Source: an uncultured Alphaproteobacteria bacterium
GTDB taxonomy: Bacteria > Pseudomonadota > Alphaproteobacteria > Micropepsales > Micropepsaceae
Direction of reading: 5' to 3'
Assembly: GCA_903837555.1 (NCBI GenBank)
Contig: CAILUV010000016.1
Location: 1 to 64,000 of the forward strand
DNA: 64,000 nt
Part shown: positions 1 to 9,235 of the stretch, piece by piece
Layout: every line of letters begins with the position of its first letter
Position numbering within the stretch: the stretch's first letter is position 1
Program-made: the position numbers and the translations under genes
The notes under the pieces: model-generated
Seen by the model: only the letters and a program-made list of their open reading frames with translations
Database searches by the model: none
Told to the model about the DNA's origin: nothing

Positions 1-123
1 TCGGTGCTCACCAACCTGGTGGGCGGCGTGCATTATGACGGCGCCAAGCACGAGACCGGCGACGCGGTGGTCGCCATCTGGATGGACTGTCCGCTGACCG
101 GCGTGCCCGCCGAAAAGAAATAA
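1..123 (+). CDS. 3' end of an unidentified protein (partial, continues upstream of window)
   Basis: Frame 1 open from base 1: SVLTNLVGGVHYDGAKHETGDAVVAIWMDCPLTGVPAEKK, then TAA at 121-123. Confidence 0.6.
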   Translation, partial: SVLTNLVGGVHYDGAKHETGDAVVAIWMDCPLTGVPAEKK

Positions 124-1431
124 TCAGCGCTTCGCCACGGCACGATCGGGCATGAAGAACATGATGACCGCGGAGGCAAGCAGCGCCCCCGCCATCAGCA
201 GGTACGACATGCCCGGATTGCCGGTGGCGCCGTTGAGCCAGCCCACGCCGTAAGCGCCGACGAACGAGCCCAGCGCACCGAAGCTGTTGATCAGCGCGAT
301 GGCGCCGCCCGAAACGTTGGACGGCAGGATGTCGGGGATATAGGCGAAGAACGGCCCATAGGGCGCGTACATCGCCGCGCCCGCCAGCACCAGCAAACCG
401 AAGCTGGCCCAGAAATGCGTGTCGCCCAGAAGGTACGAGCCATAAAAGGCCAGCGCCGCGACCACGAAGCACGGCCAGGTCGTCGCCGTGCGCTTGCCGG
501 TCTTGTCCGACCAGGTGGAACAGGCAATCTCGGCAAAGATGGCAGCCAGATACGGCACCGCCGACAGCCAGCCAACTTCGACCATGCTCATCTCGCCGCG
601 CTTGAGGATGGACGGCAGCCACATCACAAAGCCGTAGACGCCCAGGCTCCAGAGGAAATAGACCGCCGTCAGGACCAGCACGCGCGGCATTTTAAATGCG
701 GCGAGATAGTTTTTGACCGGCGGTATATCCTTCTGCTCTTCGGCCAGTTGCGCTTCCAGCGCCTGGCGCTCGGCATCGGGCAGCCATTTGGCGCCAGCCG
801 GGCGGTCGGCCACCACCTTCCACCACACGATGCCCCACAGCACCGCCGGCAGGCCTTCGATGATGAACATTTCGCGCCAGCCGAAATTCTCGATCAGGTA
901 GCCCGACAGCACCGCCATCCACAGCATGGTGACGGGATTGCCCAGCACCAGAAAGGCGTTGGCGCGGGCGCGTTCCTTGCGGGTGTACCAGCGCGACTGC
1001 AGAATCAGCATCGCCGGCAACACCGCGCTTTCCACGATGCCCAGCGCGAAGCGCACGCCATAGAGCGCGTTGAGATTGTGCAGCAGGCCAGTGACGGTGG
1101 CGAGCAGACCCCAGCCGATCAGGCCCCACAGGATCAGCTTCTTGACGCTGTATTTCTGCGCGTAGGCGGCGCCGGGAATCTGGAACATGAAATAGCCCAG
1201 GAAGAACAGCGCGCTCAGCAGCGCGTTTTCCGAAGCGGTGATTCCAAGATCCTTGGCCATGCCGCCGGCGGCAGCGAAGCTGAAATTGGCGCGATCGAGA
1301 TAGGCCAGGCTGTAGGTGATGAAAATCACCGGCAGCAGAAGCGTCCAGCGGCGGCTCAAGGCAGTCCCCCCAATATCGTTAAGGGACAGGCAAGCATGTC
1401 TGACGTTCTGATTCAAACGGAACATGGCCAA
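124..1431 (-). CDS. MFS transporter (anion:cation symporter-like)
   Basis: 435 aa with ~12 hydrophobic segments, SLAYLDRANFSFAAAGGMAKDLGIT N-terminus typical of MFS; exact start uncertain. Confidence 0.85.
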   Translation of the reverse strand: MAMFRLNQNVRHACLSLNDIGGTALSRRWTLLLPVIFITYSLAYLDRANFSFAAAGGMAKDLGITASENALLSALFFLGYFMFQIPGAAYAQKYSVKKLILWGLIGWGLLATVTGLLHNLNALYGVRFALGIVESAVLPAMLILQSRWYTRKERARANAFLVLGNPVTMLWMAVLSGYLIENFGWREMFIIEGLPAVLWGIVWWKVVADRPAGAKWLPDAERQALEAQLAEEQKDIPPVKNYLAAFKMPRVLVLTAVYFLWSLGVYGFVMWLPSILKRGEMSMVEVGWLSAVPYLAAIFAEIACSTWSDKTGKRTATTWPCFVVAALAFYGSYLLGDTHFWASFGLLVLAGAAMYAPYGPFFAYIPDILPSNVSGGAIALINSFGALGSFVGAYGVGWLNGATGNPGMSYLLMAGALLASAVIMFFMPDRAVAKR

Positions 1432-1582
1432 AAGAATGAACAGGGCAGCAAGATTTGATTCAAATTTTCCGCAATCTCGAATTACGCGCTGTGCGTAACT
1501 GCGGCATTCGATAGTTTACAATTGCCTGCCGACCATGCCGCTCCCATGGTTTCGCCGGAACTGATTAACGACGGAGTGTTCC

Positions 1583-2062
1583 ATGGAAATCGATCCGGTT
1601 GTGTTCCTGGCGGAAGAGCTGCGCTGCAAGGAGCGCGCCCTGCGGGACGCGGTGAAGCGCTATGAACGGGACCATGCCCGCGAGAATGGCGAAGCGGTCA
1701 ACATGCTGCTGGAGACGTTGAAGGTCCTGTACCGCGAGTTTTTCGAAACCGTGCCCACCAGCGTGCTGGGCGCCAGCGAAATGGTGCGCATGACGGCGCA
1801 GCGCCTGCCCTTCTCCCTCGCGCGCTAAGCCAACCATTTTCACGAGGTGGCGGACCGGTTGAGCCAGGGCAAGCGCGAGCATGCGGACCTGGTATGGCTG
1901 CGGGCCATGCGCAACGCGCTCAAGGAAGGACAGGGCGGCGAACAGGGCATGAAAGCCGCGCCGTTGCTGGGGCTGGCGCTGAAGGGCGCGGCCCGGCCCA
2001 TCGTGGTCTTCCGCGCCTTCGCGCCGCCGCCCGATGACGACATTCCGGTCCGGACCCATTGA
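1583..2062 (+). pseudogene. Conserved-looking helical hypothetical protein interrupted by one in-frame TAA (1826-1828)
   Basis: ORFs 1583-1828 and 1847-2062 are in the same frame; codon pattern stays coding-like through the TAA (LPFSLAR*ANHFHEVADRLSQGKREHADLVWLRAMRNALKEG). Confidence 0.5.
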
Positions 2063-2114
2063 AGGCGCCAGAAGCCTGCACTAGCCTGCCGCAAAATAAA
2101 CCAGAGGATACGCC

Positions 2115-2531
2115 ATGAAGATCGCGAACGCCGCTTTTGCTTTCGTCTTGCTGAGTTCCGGCGCGGCCATGGCCGACACCAAGGTGCTGGAGCATCACGT
2201 CGCCCAGATGAAGACCGGCAATCTGGAAGCAGTGCTGTCCGATTACGCGCCCAACGCCGTCATCGTCACCCCGCCCGGCGCCATGTCGAAAAGCGGCGTG
2301 TTCATCGGCAAGGATGCGCGCACGCTGTTCGCCATCCTGACCAACAAGGAAAACCTGCCCGGCAACAAGACCATGCAGGTGAGCTATGAGAATCTTGGTC
2401 CCGACACCACGCTGATGCGCTGGGTTCAGTACAAGGGCACGCCCAAGCAGCTCTCCGGCCACGACGTCTTCGTGGTGCGCGGCGGAAAGATCGTGTTCCA
2501 GACGGTGAGCATCGACCCGCCGAAGAAGTAG
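2115..2531 (+). CDS. Exported SnoaL/NTF2-like protein
   Basis: Signal peptide MKIANAAFAFVLLSSGAAMA plus NTF2-like pattern (VLSDYAPNAVIVTPPG...LTNKENL). Confidence 0.7.
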   Translation: MKIANAAFAFVLLSSGAAMADTKVLEHHVAQMKTGNLEAVLSDYAPNAVIVTPPGAMSKSGVFIGKDARTLFAILTNKENLPGNKTMQVSYENLGPDTTLMRWVQYKGTPKQLSGHDVFVVRGGKIVFQTVSIDPPKK

Positions 2532-2595
2532 TCCTGCCGAACCCTCTGTATGGACTTTCTCTGCGGACAGACAGGGGAAAGCTGGAACAGAACGG

Positions 2596-3273
2596 CTAGG
2601 AGATTCCGCCCGCAAGCGCCAATGCGACGAGAATGGCGAGGAAAAGCGCCTTGGCCATAACCCACACGGCCTGGGCAACCGCCGCACCCGTGTCCAGACC
2701 CAGGGTGCGGCGCAACTGCAAAGTTTCGACAGTCAGGTACCAGCCCGCCGCCACGGCATAGCCTAGCGGCATCACGATGTGGGCGGCCTGGGGATACAGG
2801 CCCGAAATCGTGCTCGTGGCGGCGATGAAGATAACGAAGACCGCAACGACATAGCATTCAGCGAAAAACGGGGGGCGCAGATACTTGCGCTCAAGCGGCA
2901 GTTTCTCGCGTTTCACATAGGCGGCCGCGGTGAAAAGAGGCAGCAGGCCGAACACAAAGGCCCGCAGCGCGATCACATTCTGGTCGGAGGACACGATCGC
3001 CCGCGCCATGTCGCTTCCGGCCTTGATGACCTCCCGGTGAACATTCACCTCGATCACATGCGCAAAGACCAGCGTGATCAGCAGGAGCAAAGGCGGGCTC
3101 AGCGTATCGGTATACTGTTCCTCTTCCTTGTCGACCTGCTCGTGATTGGAATAATCGATCATGCGCAGGGGACGGCGAACGACCATCCACAAGGTGCGCG
3201 GGTAATAGATGATCCAGGTCAGAATTTCGAAGAGCAGTTCGTCCAGCGAACGAAGAAGCTTGAAGAAATCCAA
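2596..3273 (-). CDS. Integral membrane protein of unknown function
   Basis: 225 aa, multiple hydrophobic helices, clear ORF. Confidence 0.65.
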   Translation of the reverse strand: MDFFKLLRSLDELLFEILTWIIYYPRTLWMVVRRPLRMIDYSNHEQVDKEEEQYTDTLSPPLLLLITLVFAHVIEVNVHREVIKAGSDMARAIVSSDQNVIALRAFVFGLLPLFTAAAYVKREKLPLERKYLRPPFFAECYVVAVFVIFIAATSTISGLYPQAAHIVMPLGYAVAAGWYLTVETLQLRRTLGLDTGAAVAQAVWVMAKALFLAILVALALAGGIS

Positions 3274-3431
3274 GGCTCACCTGTTTGACGCGCAATCGCA
3301 TCATGGTGGGCAATCACCCAGCGCTTTTCAACAACGGCTTGTTGGCTGGGTCGCCCCTCGCCCGCTTTGCGGGCCGAAACGGGGCCAGTTTTTTTAAGTC
3401 ACTTCGCCCATATGAAGAGCTAGTCCCAAAT

Positions 3432-3506
3432 TGGTGCCCCCAAGGGGAATCGAACCCCTGTTTCAGCCTTGAGAGGGCCGCGTCCTGACCGCTAGACGAT
3501 GGGGGC
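3432..3506 (-). tRNA. tRNA-Glu (anticodon CTC), CCA encoded
   Basis: Reverse complement GCCCCCATCGTCTAGCGGTCAGGACGCGGCCCTCTCAAGGCTGAAACAGGGGTTCGATTCCCCTTGGGGGCACCA; acceptor, T-arm and CTC anticodon loop all present. Confidence 0.97.
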
Positions 3507-3630
3507 CAGCGGGAGGGCGCTTATAGCGGGGGGTGTGAGGAACCTGCAAGTTCCGGTCATTTGGTGCGTTTTTGGGACCGGAACGACCCAAGGTCTTGGG
3601 AATTAGAATGAGGAGCACCAGAGGCCAGCC

Positions 3631-3942
3631 ATGCCGCATTATTATTTCCATGTTCGCGAAGGATCAGAGCTCAGCAAAGACACCGAAGGTCAGGACCTTC
3701 CAAACGTCGAAGCGGCGCGAAAGGAAGCCATATCCGCAAGCCGGGAAATGCTGGGCGAGAAGCTGCTGCATGGTGGCTCGCTCAATCACCGCACCATCGA
3801 AATCGCCGATGAAACCGGGCATGTGGTGGACGTGGTCAGTTCCAACGACGTCTTATATCAGGCAGGCAAGTTTCGGACCTACGCGGATGATGTTACTCAG
3901 TCCGCGCCCGTCATACAGCCGCGGAACACACCGTCGCGATAA
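3631..3942 (+). CDS. DUF6894-like small protein
   Basis: MPHYYFHVREGSELSKDTEGQDLPNVEAARKEA is typical of this short family. Confidence 0.75.
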   Translation: MPHYYFHVREGSELSKDTEGQDLPNVEAARKEAISASREMLGEKLLHGGSLNHRTIEIADETGHVVDVVSSNDVLYQAGKFRTYADDVTQSAPVIQPRNTPSR

Positions 3943-4295
3943 ACGAACGCGTTCAGTTCGCGGTCGCTCACGATCAACCACAAAAAATTATCCTGCTCCG
4001 CACCGGCCAGATCGGTAGCGGAAGGGCGCGCCGCGCCGTGCGGGTGGGAGTGGTAGCAGCCGATAATGGCATGGCAGCTAGCGCGCGCGGTTTTCTGGGC
4101 CTTGAGATGATCGGCGGGATCGATCTCGAACCTGTCTGGCCGGGATGACAGGTTGCGCGCCGGATGCAGCGCGGTGATGCGGAACGCATTGCCATCATGC
4201 GCACCCTCCAGCAATCCGCAACATTCCTGAGGGTGCGCCGCATCAGCTTGCGCGAAGATCGCAGCCGCCAATGCGGCAGGCAGGCTGACCCTCAC
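3897..4295 (-). CDS. Mov34/MPN/PAD-1 (JAMM) family metallopeptidase
   Basis: JAMM motif HSHPHGAARPSATDLAGAE and upstream ECCGLLEG; GTG start at 4295 overlaps the upstream gene's TGA. Confidence 0.8.
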   Translation of the reverse strand: MRVSLPAALAAAIFAQADAAHPQECCGLLEGAHDGNAFRITALHPARNLSSRPDRFEIDPADHLKAQKTARASCHAIIGCYHSHPHGAARPSATDLAGAEQDNFLWLIVSDRELNAFVYRDGVFRGCMTGAD

Positions 4296-4606
4296 GGCTC
4301 GCTGCGGATGCGGGTGACCAGGCGGCCATTCTGCAGATCCACGATATAGATTTCCTCGCCGCCGCCGATGCGAGCCCGCAGGATCAAACGGCCCGGCTGG
4401 CTTTGCATTTCCATCAGCACCGCACCCTTGGGCAGAACGAAGCTTCCGGCCGCTACGGCTGGCGATGCGGCCTGCCGGTCCTTGGGACTCCTCAGCACGC
4501 CCGCGACTAGGACGAACAGGGCTATGATAATCAGGGCGGACAGAATAATAACGGCCCACTTGGCAGCCTTGTATCGGGCGGTCTGGTTTTCCGGAATGGG
4601 CGGCAT
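4292..4606 (-). CDS. Single-TM membrane-anchored protein of unknown function
   Basis: MPPIPENQTARYKAAKWAVIILSALIIIALFVLVAGVL; 104 aa; start at 4606. Confidence 0.7.
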   Translation of the reverse strand: MPPIPENQTARYKAAKWAVIILSALIIIALFVLVAGVLRSPKDRQAASPAVAAGSFVLPKGAVLMEMQSQPGRLILRARIGGGEEIYIVDLQNGRLVTRIRSEP

Positions 4607-5618
4607 GTCTGACAAGGAAGTCTCCTCAAGCGATCGGCGCGAAGCAGTGGCCGATGAAAGCCATGCCGGCTGGCGGTTGGACCGTTTCCTCAGCCATGCC
4701 CTGCCCGATTTCAGCCGCTCGCGGCTGCAGCAGTTGCTGGAAGCAGGCGCGGTGTCATCAGGCGCGCGGACGATAAAAGACGCCAACCACCGGGTCAAAC
4801 CGGGCGATGCTTTCGCGCTGGTAGTGCCGCCGGTCGCGCCCGCGATCCCGCAAGGCGAAAACATCCCGCTGGAGGTCATTTACGAAGACAAGGACCTGAT
4901 CGTGATCGACAAGCCAGCGGGGCTGGTGGTGCATCCCGCCGCCGGCAATCCCGACGGCACGCTCGTCAATGCGCTGATCGGTCATTGCGGCGAAGACATG
5001 CTGTCGATCGGCGGCGAAGCGCGGCCCGGCATCGTGCACCGGCTCGACAAGGACACATCCGGCTTGATGGTGGCCGCCAAGACCGAACGCGCCATGGCCA
5101 GCCTGGCCAAGCAGTTCGCCAACCACACGATCGAGCGCGCCTATAACGCCGTGGTGTGGGGCAGCCCGCGCGACTCCAGCGGCGTGATCGAAACCCAGAT
5201 CGGCCGCAGCCCATTCGACCGCAAGCGCATGACGGTGCTGCGCAGCGGCGGCAAGCGCGCCGTCACCCGCTACAAGGTGCTGGAGAAATTCGGCCCCGCA
5301 GAGAGACCTTTCGCATCTTTAATCGAATGCCGCCTGGAAACCGGGCGCACCCACCAGATCCGCGTGCATCTTACGCATATCGGCCATCCCCTGGTTGGCG
5401 ACCCCCAATATGGCCGCGCCCGGGCCGCGCCGCGTGCCAAAAACGCGGGCGAGGAAGCCGCGTTTACAGCGGTCACCGAATTCCCCCGCCAGGCGCTGCA
5501 TGCATTTGTCTTGGGATTCCAGCATCCTAGCCTGCACAAGACCCTGCGTTTTGAGTCCCCCTGGCCTGCGGATTTTAGTTCCCTTGCCGGGGCCCTGCGG
5601 AACTTGAATTCGCCCTGA
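4605..5618 (+). CDS. rluD: RluA/RluD-family 23S rRNA pseudouridine synthase
   Basis: GIVHRLDKDTSGLMVAAKT and RLETGRTHQIRVHLTHIGHPLVGDPQYG motifs with N-terminal S4 domain. Confidence 0.93.
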   Translation: MSDKEVSSSDRREAVADESHAGWRLDRFLSHALPDFSRSRLQQLLEAGAVSSGARTIKDANHRVKPGDAFALVVPPVAPAIPQGENIPLEVIYEDKDLIVIDKPAGLVVHPAAGNPDGTLVNALIGHCGEDMLSIGGEARPGIVHRLDKDTSGLMVAAKTERAMASLAKQFANHTIERAYNAVVWGSPRDSSGVIETQIGRSPFDRKRMTVLRSGGKRAVTRYKVLEKFGPAERPFASLIECRLETGRTHQIRVHLTHIGHPLVGDPQYGRARAAPRAKNAGEEAAFTAVTEFPRQALHAFVLGFQHPSLHKTLRFESPWPADFSSLAGALRNLNSP

Positions 5619-5704
5619 GCCGGCATATCTATTTTCAACTGCCCGCCGCTGACCCGATGGGCCGCCGGGCGTTATCTGATCTCAAGCCCGGATAAGGGGG
5701 ACTT

Positions 5705-6592
5705 ATGAGCAGTCGTGGACTTCCCGCTCTGTCGGGCGAAGCAGGCCTCTCGCGGTATCTCACCGAGATCCGCAAGTTTCCGCTGCTGTCCGCCGAGGAC
5801 GAATACATGTTCGCCAAGCGCTGGAAGGAGCATGAAGACCCGGAGGCCGCGCGCCGCCTGGTTACCAGCCATCTGCGCCTCGTCGCCAAGATCGCGATGG
5901 GTTATCGCGGCTATGGCCTGCCGGTTTCCGAAATCGTGTCCGAAGGCAATGTCGGGTTGATGCAGGCGGTGAAGCGTTTCGAGCCCGACAAGGGCTTCCG
6001 CCTTGCCACCTATGCGATGTGGTGGATCCGCGCCTCGATCCAGGAATATGTCCTGCGCTCGTGGAGCATGGTGAAGCTCGGCACCACCGCCGCGCAAAAG
6101 AAGCTGTTCTTCAACCTGCGCAAGGCAAAGTCGAACATCGGCGCCATCGAGGAAGGCGACCTGACGCCCGAACATGTCGCGACCCTGTCGGATCAGCTCG
6201 GCGTGACGCCCACCGAAGTCACGGACATGAACCGCCGCCTGTCGGGCCCGGATTCATCGCTGAACGCGCCGCTGCGTTCGGAAAGCGAAAGCGAATGGCA
6301 GGACTGGCTGGCGGATGATACCGCCGACCAGGAAACCCGCTTGGCCGAACGCGAAGAGATGGATGACCGTCACACGCTGCTGGTCAACGCGATGAAGGAC
6401 CTGACCGAGCGCGAGCGCGACATTATTCAGGCGCGCCGCCTGCAGGACGAACCCGTCACGCTGGAAGACCTGTCGCAGAAGTACGGCGTTTCCAGAGAAC
6501 GCGTGCGTCAGATCGAAGTAAGGGCGTTCGAGAAGCTGCAGCGCGGCATGCAGGCGGCCATGAATCCGGGCCAACTTCCGGCACCGGCCTAA
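5705..6592 (+). CDS. rpoH: RNA polymerase sigma-32 factor RpoH
   Basis: SLxRYL...HLRLVAKIA...GNVGLMQAVKRFEPDKGFRLATYAMWWIRASIQEYVLRSWSMVK and QKKLFFNLR RpoH box. Confidence 0.97.
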   Translation: MSSRGLPALSGEAGLSRYLTEIRKFPLLSAEDEYMFAKRWKEHEDPEAARRLVTSHLRLVAKIAMGYRGYGLPVSEIVSEGNVGLMQAVKRFEPDKGFRLATYAMWWIRASIQEYVLRSWSMVKLGTTAAQKKLFFNLRKAKSNIGAIEEGDLTPEHVATLSDQLGVTPTEVTDMNRRLSGPDSSLNAPLRSESESEWQDWLADDTADQETRLAEREEMDDRHTLLVNAMKDLTERERDIIQARRLQDEPVTLEDLSQKYGVSRERVRQIEVRAFEKLQRGMQAAMNPGQLPAPA

Positions 6593-6604
6593 ATACCTGC
6601 GCGG

Positions 6605-7120
6605 CTATTGTCGCGCAGGCTTGTCCGGCATGTTGCCCAGCGGCTGATTTTCCCCGTTCACGTCTTCACGCGTGTCGGGATCATCGACGATGCCTTCGTC
6701 GAACATGGCCAGGCCGTCTTCCAGGTAATCGCCCAAGAGCGGCAGGCCCAGCAGATATTCCGCCGTGCGGCGTGAATGTTCCGATTTGGCGGTTGCGATC
6801 GCTTCCTTCCACTCGTCCAGACCGAAGGTGCCGCGGCCCAGCCAGGCCAGCGCCACCAGCCGGATGCGTTCGTCATCGTTCAGGCCGCGGATCGCGCCCA
6901 GCAGTTCCTCGCGCACGGGGTCGTCCGCCGTGTCGAGCAATACATCGGTCTGGCCATCATCGATCGCGTTGGAACCGGAATCAGGATCGGCGTCGCTTTC
7001 CTTCACGTCATATTCGCGCGCCTTCAGGATGATGAAACTCACCTTGTCCAGCGGCAGGTTCAGAGAAGGCTCCTGGACGGATTTGCGCGGCAAACCGGAA
7101 CTGGACGAGAGCGAAGCCAT
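6605..7120 (-). CDS. DUF3775 domain protein
   Basis: 171 aa; LVALAWLGRGTFGLDEWKEAIATAKSEHSRRTAEYLLGLPLLGDYLEDGL typical of the family. Confidence 0.75.
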   Translation of the reverse strand: MASLSSSSGLPRKSVQEPSLNLPLDKVSFIILKAREYDVKESDADPDSGSNAIDDGQTDVLLDTADDPVREELLGAIRGLNDDERIRLVALAWLGRGTFGLDEWKEAIATAKSEHSRRTAEYLLGLPLLGDYLEDGLAMFDEGIVDDPDTREDVNGENQPLGNMPDKPARQ

Positions 7121-7234
7121 GGGAATTCCTGTTCTTTTTCTCTTTGGCGAGAACGCATGAACAGGTGCGGCGTTCCCGCATGGATTTCGGCGTTGACGCG
7201 GACAGGCGCGCACCCCTATATCGGCGGCGGGCCA

Positions 7235-7252
7235 CACCTCCCCAACGAGGTG
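7235..7252 (+). promoter_or_regulatory. Hairpin in the serC 5' region, candidate serC-motif leader RNA
   Basis: Perfect 6-bp stem CACCTC-cccaac-GAGGTG located 27 nt before serC ATG in an alphaproteobacterium. Confidence 0.4.
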
Positions 7253-7279
7253 CTATCATTCTGGAAGGAATGAACCGCG

Positions 7280-8443
7280 ATGACTGAAGAAGTAGTTCGT
7301 CCGGCTGTGCGTCCCGCGCGGCCTTTTTTTTCGTCCGGACCCTGCGCCAAGCGCCCGGGCTGGACCCATGAAGCGCTGAAGGGCGCGCTGGTGGGACGGT
7401 CCCACCGCTCCAAACCCGGCAAAGCCAAGCTTTCGGATGCGATCAACCGCACCAAAAAGCTGCTGAGCCTGCCCGAAGGCTATCGCTGCGGCATCGTCCC
7501 GGCATCGGATACCGGCGCGGTGGAAATGGCGCTGTGGTCGCTTCTGGGTCCGCGCCCGGTTGACCTGTTCGCCTGGGAGAGCTTTTCGGAAGACTGGGTG
7601 ACCGACACGGTCAAGGAGCTGAAAATCAAGGACACACGCGTGTTCAAGGCCGGTTACGGCCAGCTTCCCGACATGACGCAGTACAATCCCGCCCATGACG
7701 CGGTGTTCGTGTGGAACGGCACTACCAGCGGCGTGAAGTTGCCGGATGGCGACTGGATTCCCGACAACCGCGAAGGCCTGACCATCTGCGACGCCACCTC
7801 GGCAGCATTTGCGATGGATCTGCCGTGGGACAGGCTCGATGTCGTGACCTTTTCCTGGCAGAAGGTGCTGGGCGGCGAAGCGGCGCATGGCGTGCTGATG
7901 CTTTCGCCCCGCGCCGTCGCGCGGCTGGAATCCTACACCCCGCCCTGGCCGATGCCGAAAATCTTCCGCATGACCAAAGGCGGCAAGATCGTGGAAGGCA
8001 TTTTCGAAGGCGAGACCATCAACACACCGTCGATGGTGGCGGTGGAAGATTATCTCGACGCGCTGACCTGGGCGGAAGGCGTTGGCGGGCTGAAGGGCCT
8101 GATCCAGCGCTCCAACGCCAACCTCAAGGTGCTGGAAGACTGGGCCGCCAAATCGGACTGGGCCGGTTTCCTGGCGGAAGACAAAGCCATCCGCTCCAAC
8201 ACCAGCGTGTGCATCAAGGTCACCGACCCCTGGTTTGAATCGCTCAGCGACGACGCCAAGGCCGATACCGCCAAGAAGATCGCCACCCTGCTGGACAAGG
8301 AAGGCGTGGCGCTGGACATCGCCGGTTATCGCGCCGCCCCCGCCGGGCTTCGCATCTGGTGCGGCGCCACGGTGGACAAGGAAGACATCGCGGCGCTCAC
8401 GCCATGGCTCGACTGGGCCTGGGCGCAGGTCAAGAAAGCCTAG
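7280..8443 (+). CDS. serC: Phosphoserine aminotransferase
   Basis: 387 aa; [45 protein letters not shown] (PLP lysine region). Confidence 0.95.
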   Translation: MTEEVVRPAVRPARPFFSSGPCAKRPGWTHEALKGALVGRSHRSKPGKAKLSDAINRTKKLLSLPEGYRCGIVPASDTGAVEMALWSLLGPRPVDLFAWESFSEDWVTDTVKELKIKDTRVFKAGYGQLPDMTQYNPAHDAVFVWNGTTSGVKLPDGDWIPDNREGLTICDATSAAFAMDLPWDRLDVVTFSWQKVLGGEAAHGVLMLSPRAVARLESYTPPWPMPKIFRMTKGGKIVEGIFEGETINTPSMVAVEDYLDALTWAEGVGGLKGLIQRSNANLKVLEDWAAKSDWAGFLAEDKAIRSNTSVCIKVTDPWFESLSDDAKADTAKKIATLLDKEGVALDIAGYRAAPAGLRIWCGATVDKEDIAALTPWLDWAWAQVKKA

Positions 8444-8462
8444 CAAGAAGGAAAAAATCCTC

Positions 8463-9215
8463 ATGCCGTTCATTTCGGAAAACAAGCTGGAAGAAGCGCT
8501 GGTGCGCGCGGTCAAAAGCCCCGCCACCGCGCCCGACTTCTATCGCCTGCTGCTGGAAAGCGAGCTGCTGGTGCTTGGCACCGTGGAAGGCCAGGACGAG
8601 TCCGGCGGCTCCTTCAGCCTGGAGCCGGGCGGTCAGCTTCAACTCGTCACCGGCGAGAATAACGGCCAGAAGTTCCTGCCGGTCTTCTCTTCGCTGGCGC
8701 GGATGCAGGAATATGTGAAGGAAGAGGCCAAGTATCTGTCGATCAATGGCCGCGCCCTGCTGGACCTGACGCGCGGCGCACCCGTGATCCTCAATCCGTC
8801 GTCCGAATATGGCCGCGAATTGACGCCCGAACAGATCGCGCAGTTGCTGGATCCGATGCCCGCCTCGGCGCCGGTGGCGCTGTCGACCAGCGACGCTTTC
8901 TACCCCATGCCGCTGATCAACGCCCTGACCGGCGTATTCGAGCGGCATCCCGAGGTCGAGACCGCCTGGATGATCCGGATCGGCATCGGCGAGGCGGGCA
9001 GCCAGGTCCAACCGCTGGTCGGCATCGAAACCACTGGCGACATGTCCGCCTTGATAGCCGATATCGAACGCGCGGCGGGCGAAGCCGCCGCCGGCATCGC
9101 GTTCGACGTGCAGCGGGTGGACCGCAGCCGCCCCACCGGCATGGCCGGCGCGCTTCTGCAAGCCCAGCCTTTCTATCAGCGCGCCGCCGCCCTGCCCGGC
9201 CGTCTCCTCAACTAA
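8463..9215 (+). CDS. SseB-family (enhanced serine sensitivity) protein
   Basis: LEEALVRAVKSPATAPDFYRLLLESELLVLG and C-terminal SseB-like pattern; sits between serC and serA. Confidence 0.8.
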   Translation: MPFISENKLEEALVRAVKSPATAPDFYRLLLESELLVLGTVEGQDESGGSFSLEPGGQLQLVTGENNGQKFLPVFSSLARMQEYVKEEAKYLSINGRALLDLTRGAPVILNPSSEYGRELTPEQIAQLLDPMPASAPVALSTSDAFYPMPLINALTGVFERHPEVETAWMIRIGIGEAGSQVQPLVGIETTGDMSALIADIERAAGEAAAGIAFDVQRVDRSRPTGMAGALLQAQPFYQRAAALPGRLLN

Positions 9216-9235
9216 TCCTTCAAAGGACTGATCCC

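Noticed and set aside
3348-3397. GC-rich hairpin followed by T7 on the + strand near tRNA-Glu
   Set aside because: Terminator-like shape but no plus-strand gene immediately upstream; could not assign a function.
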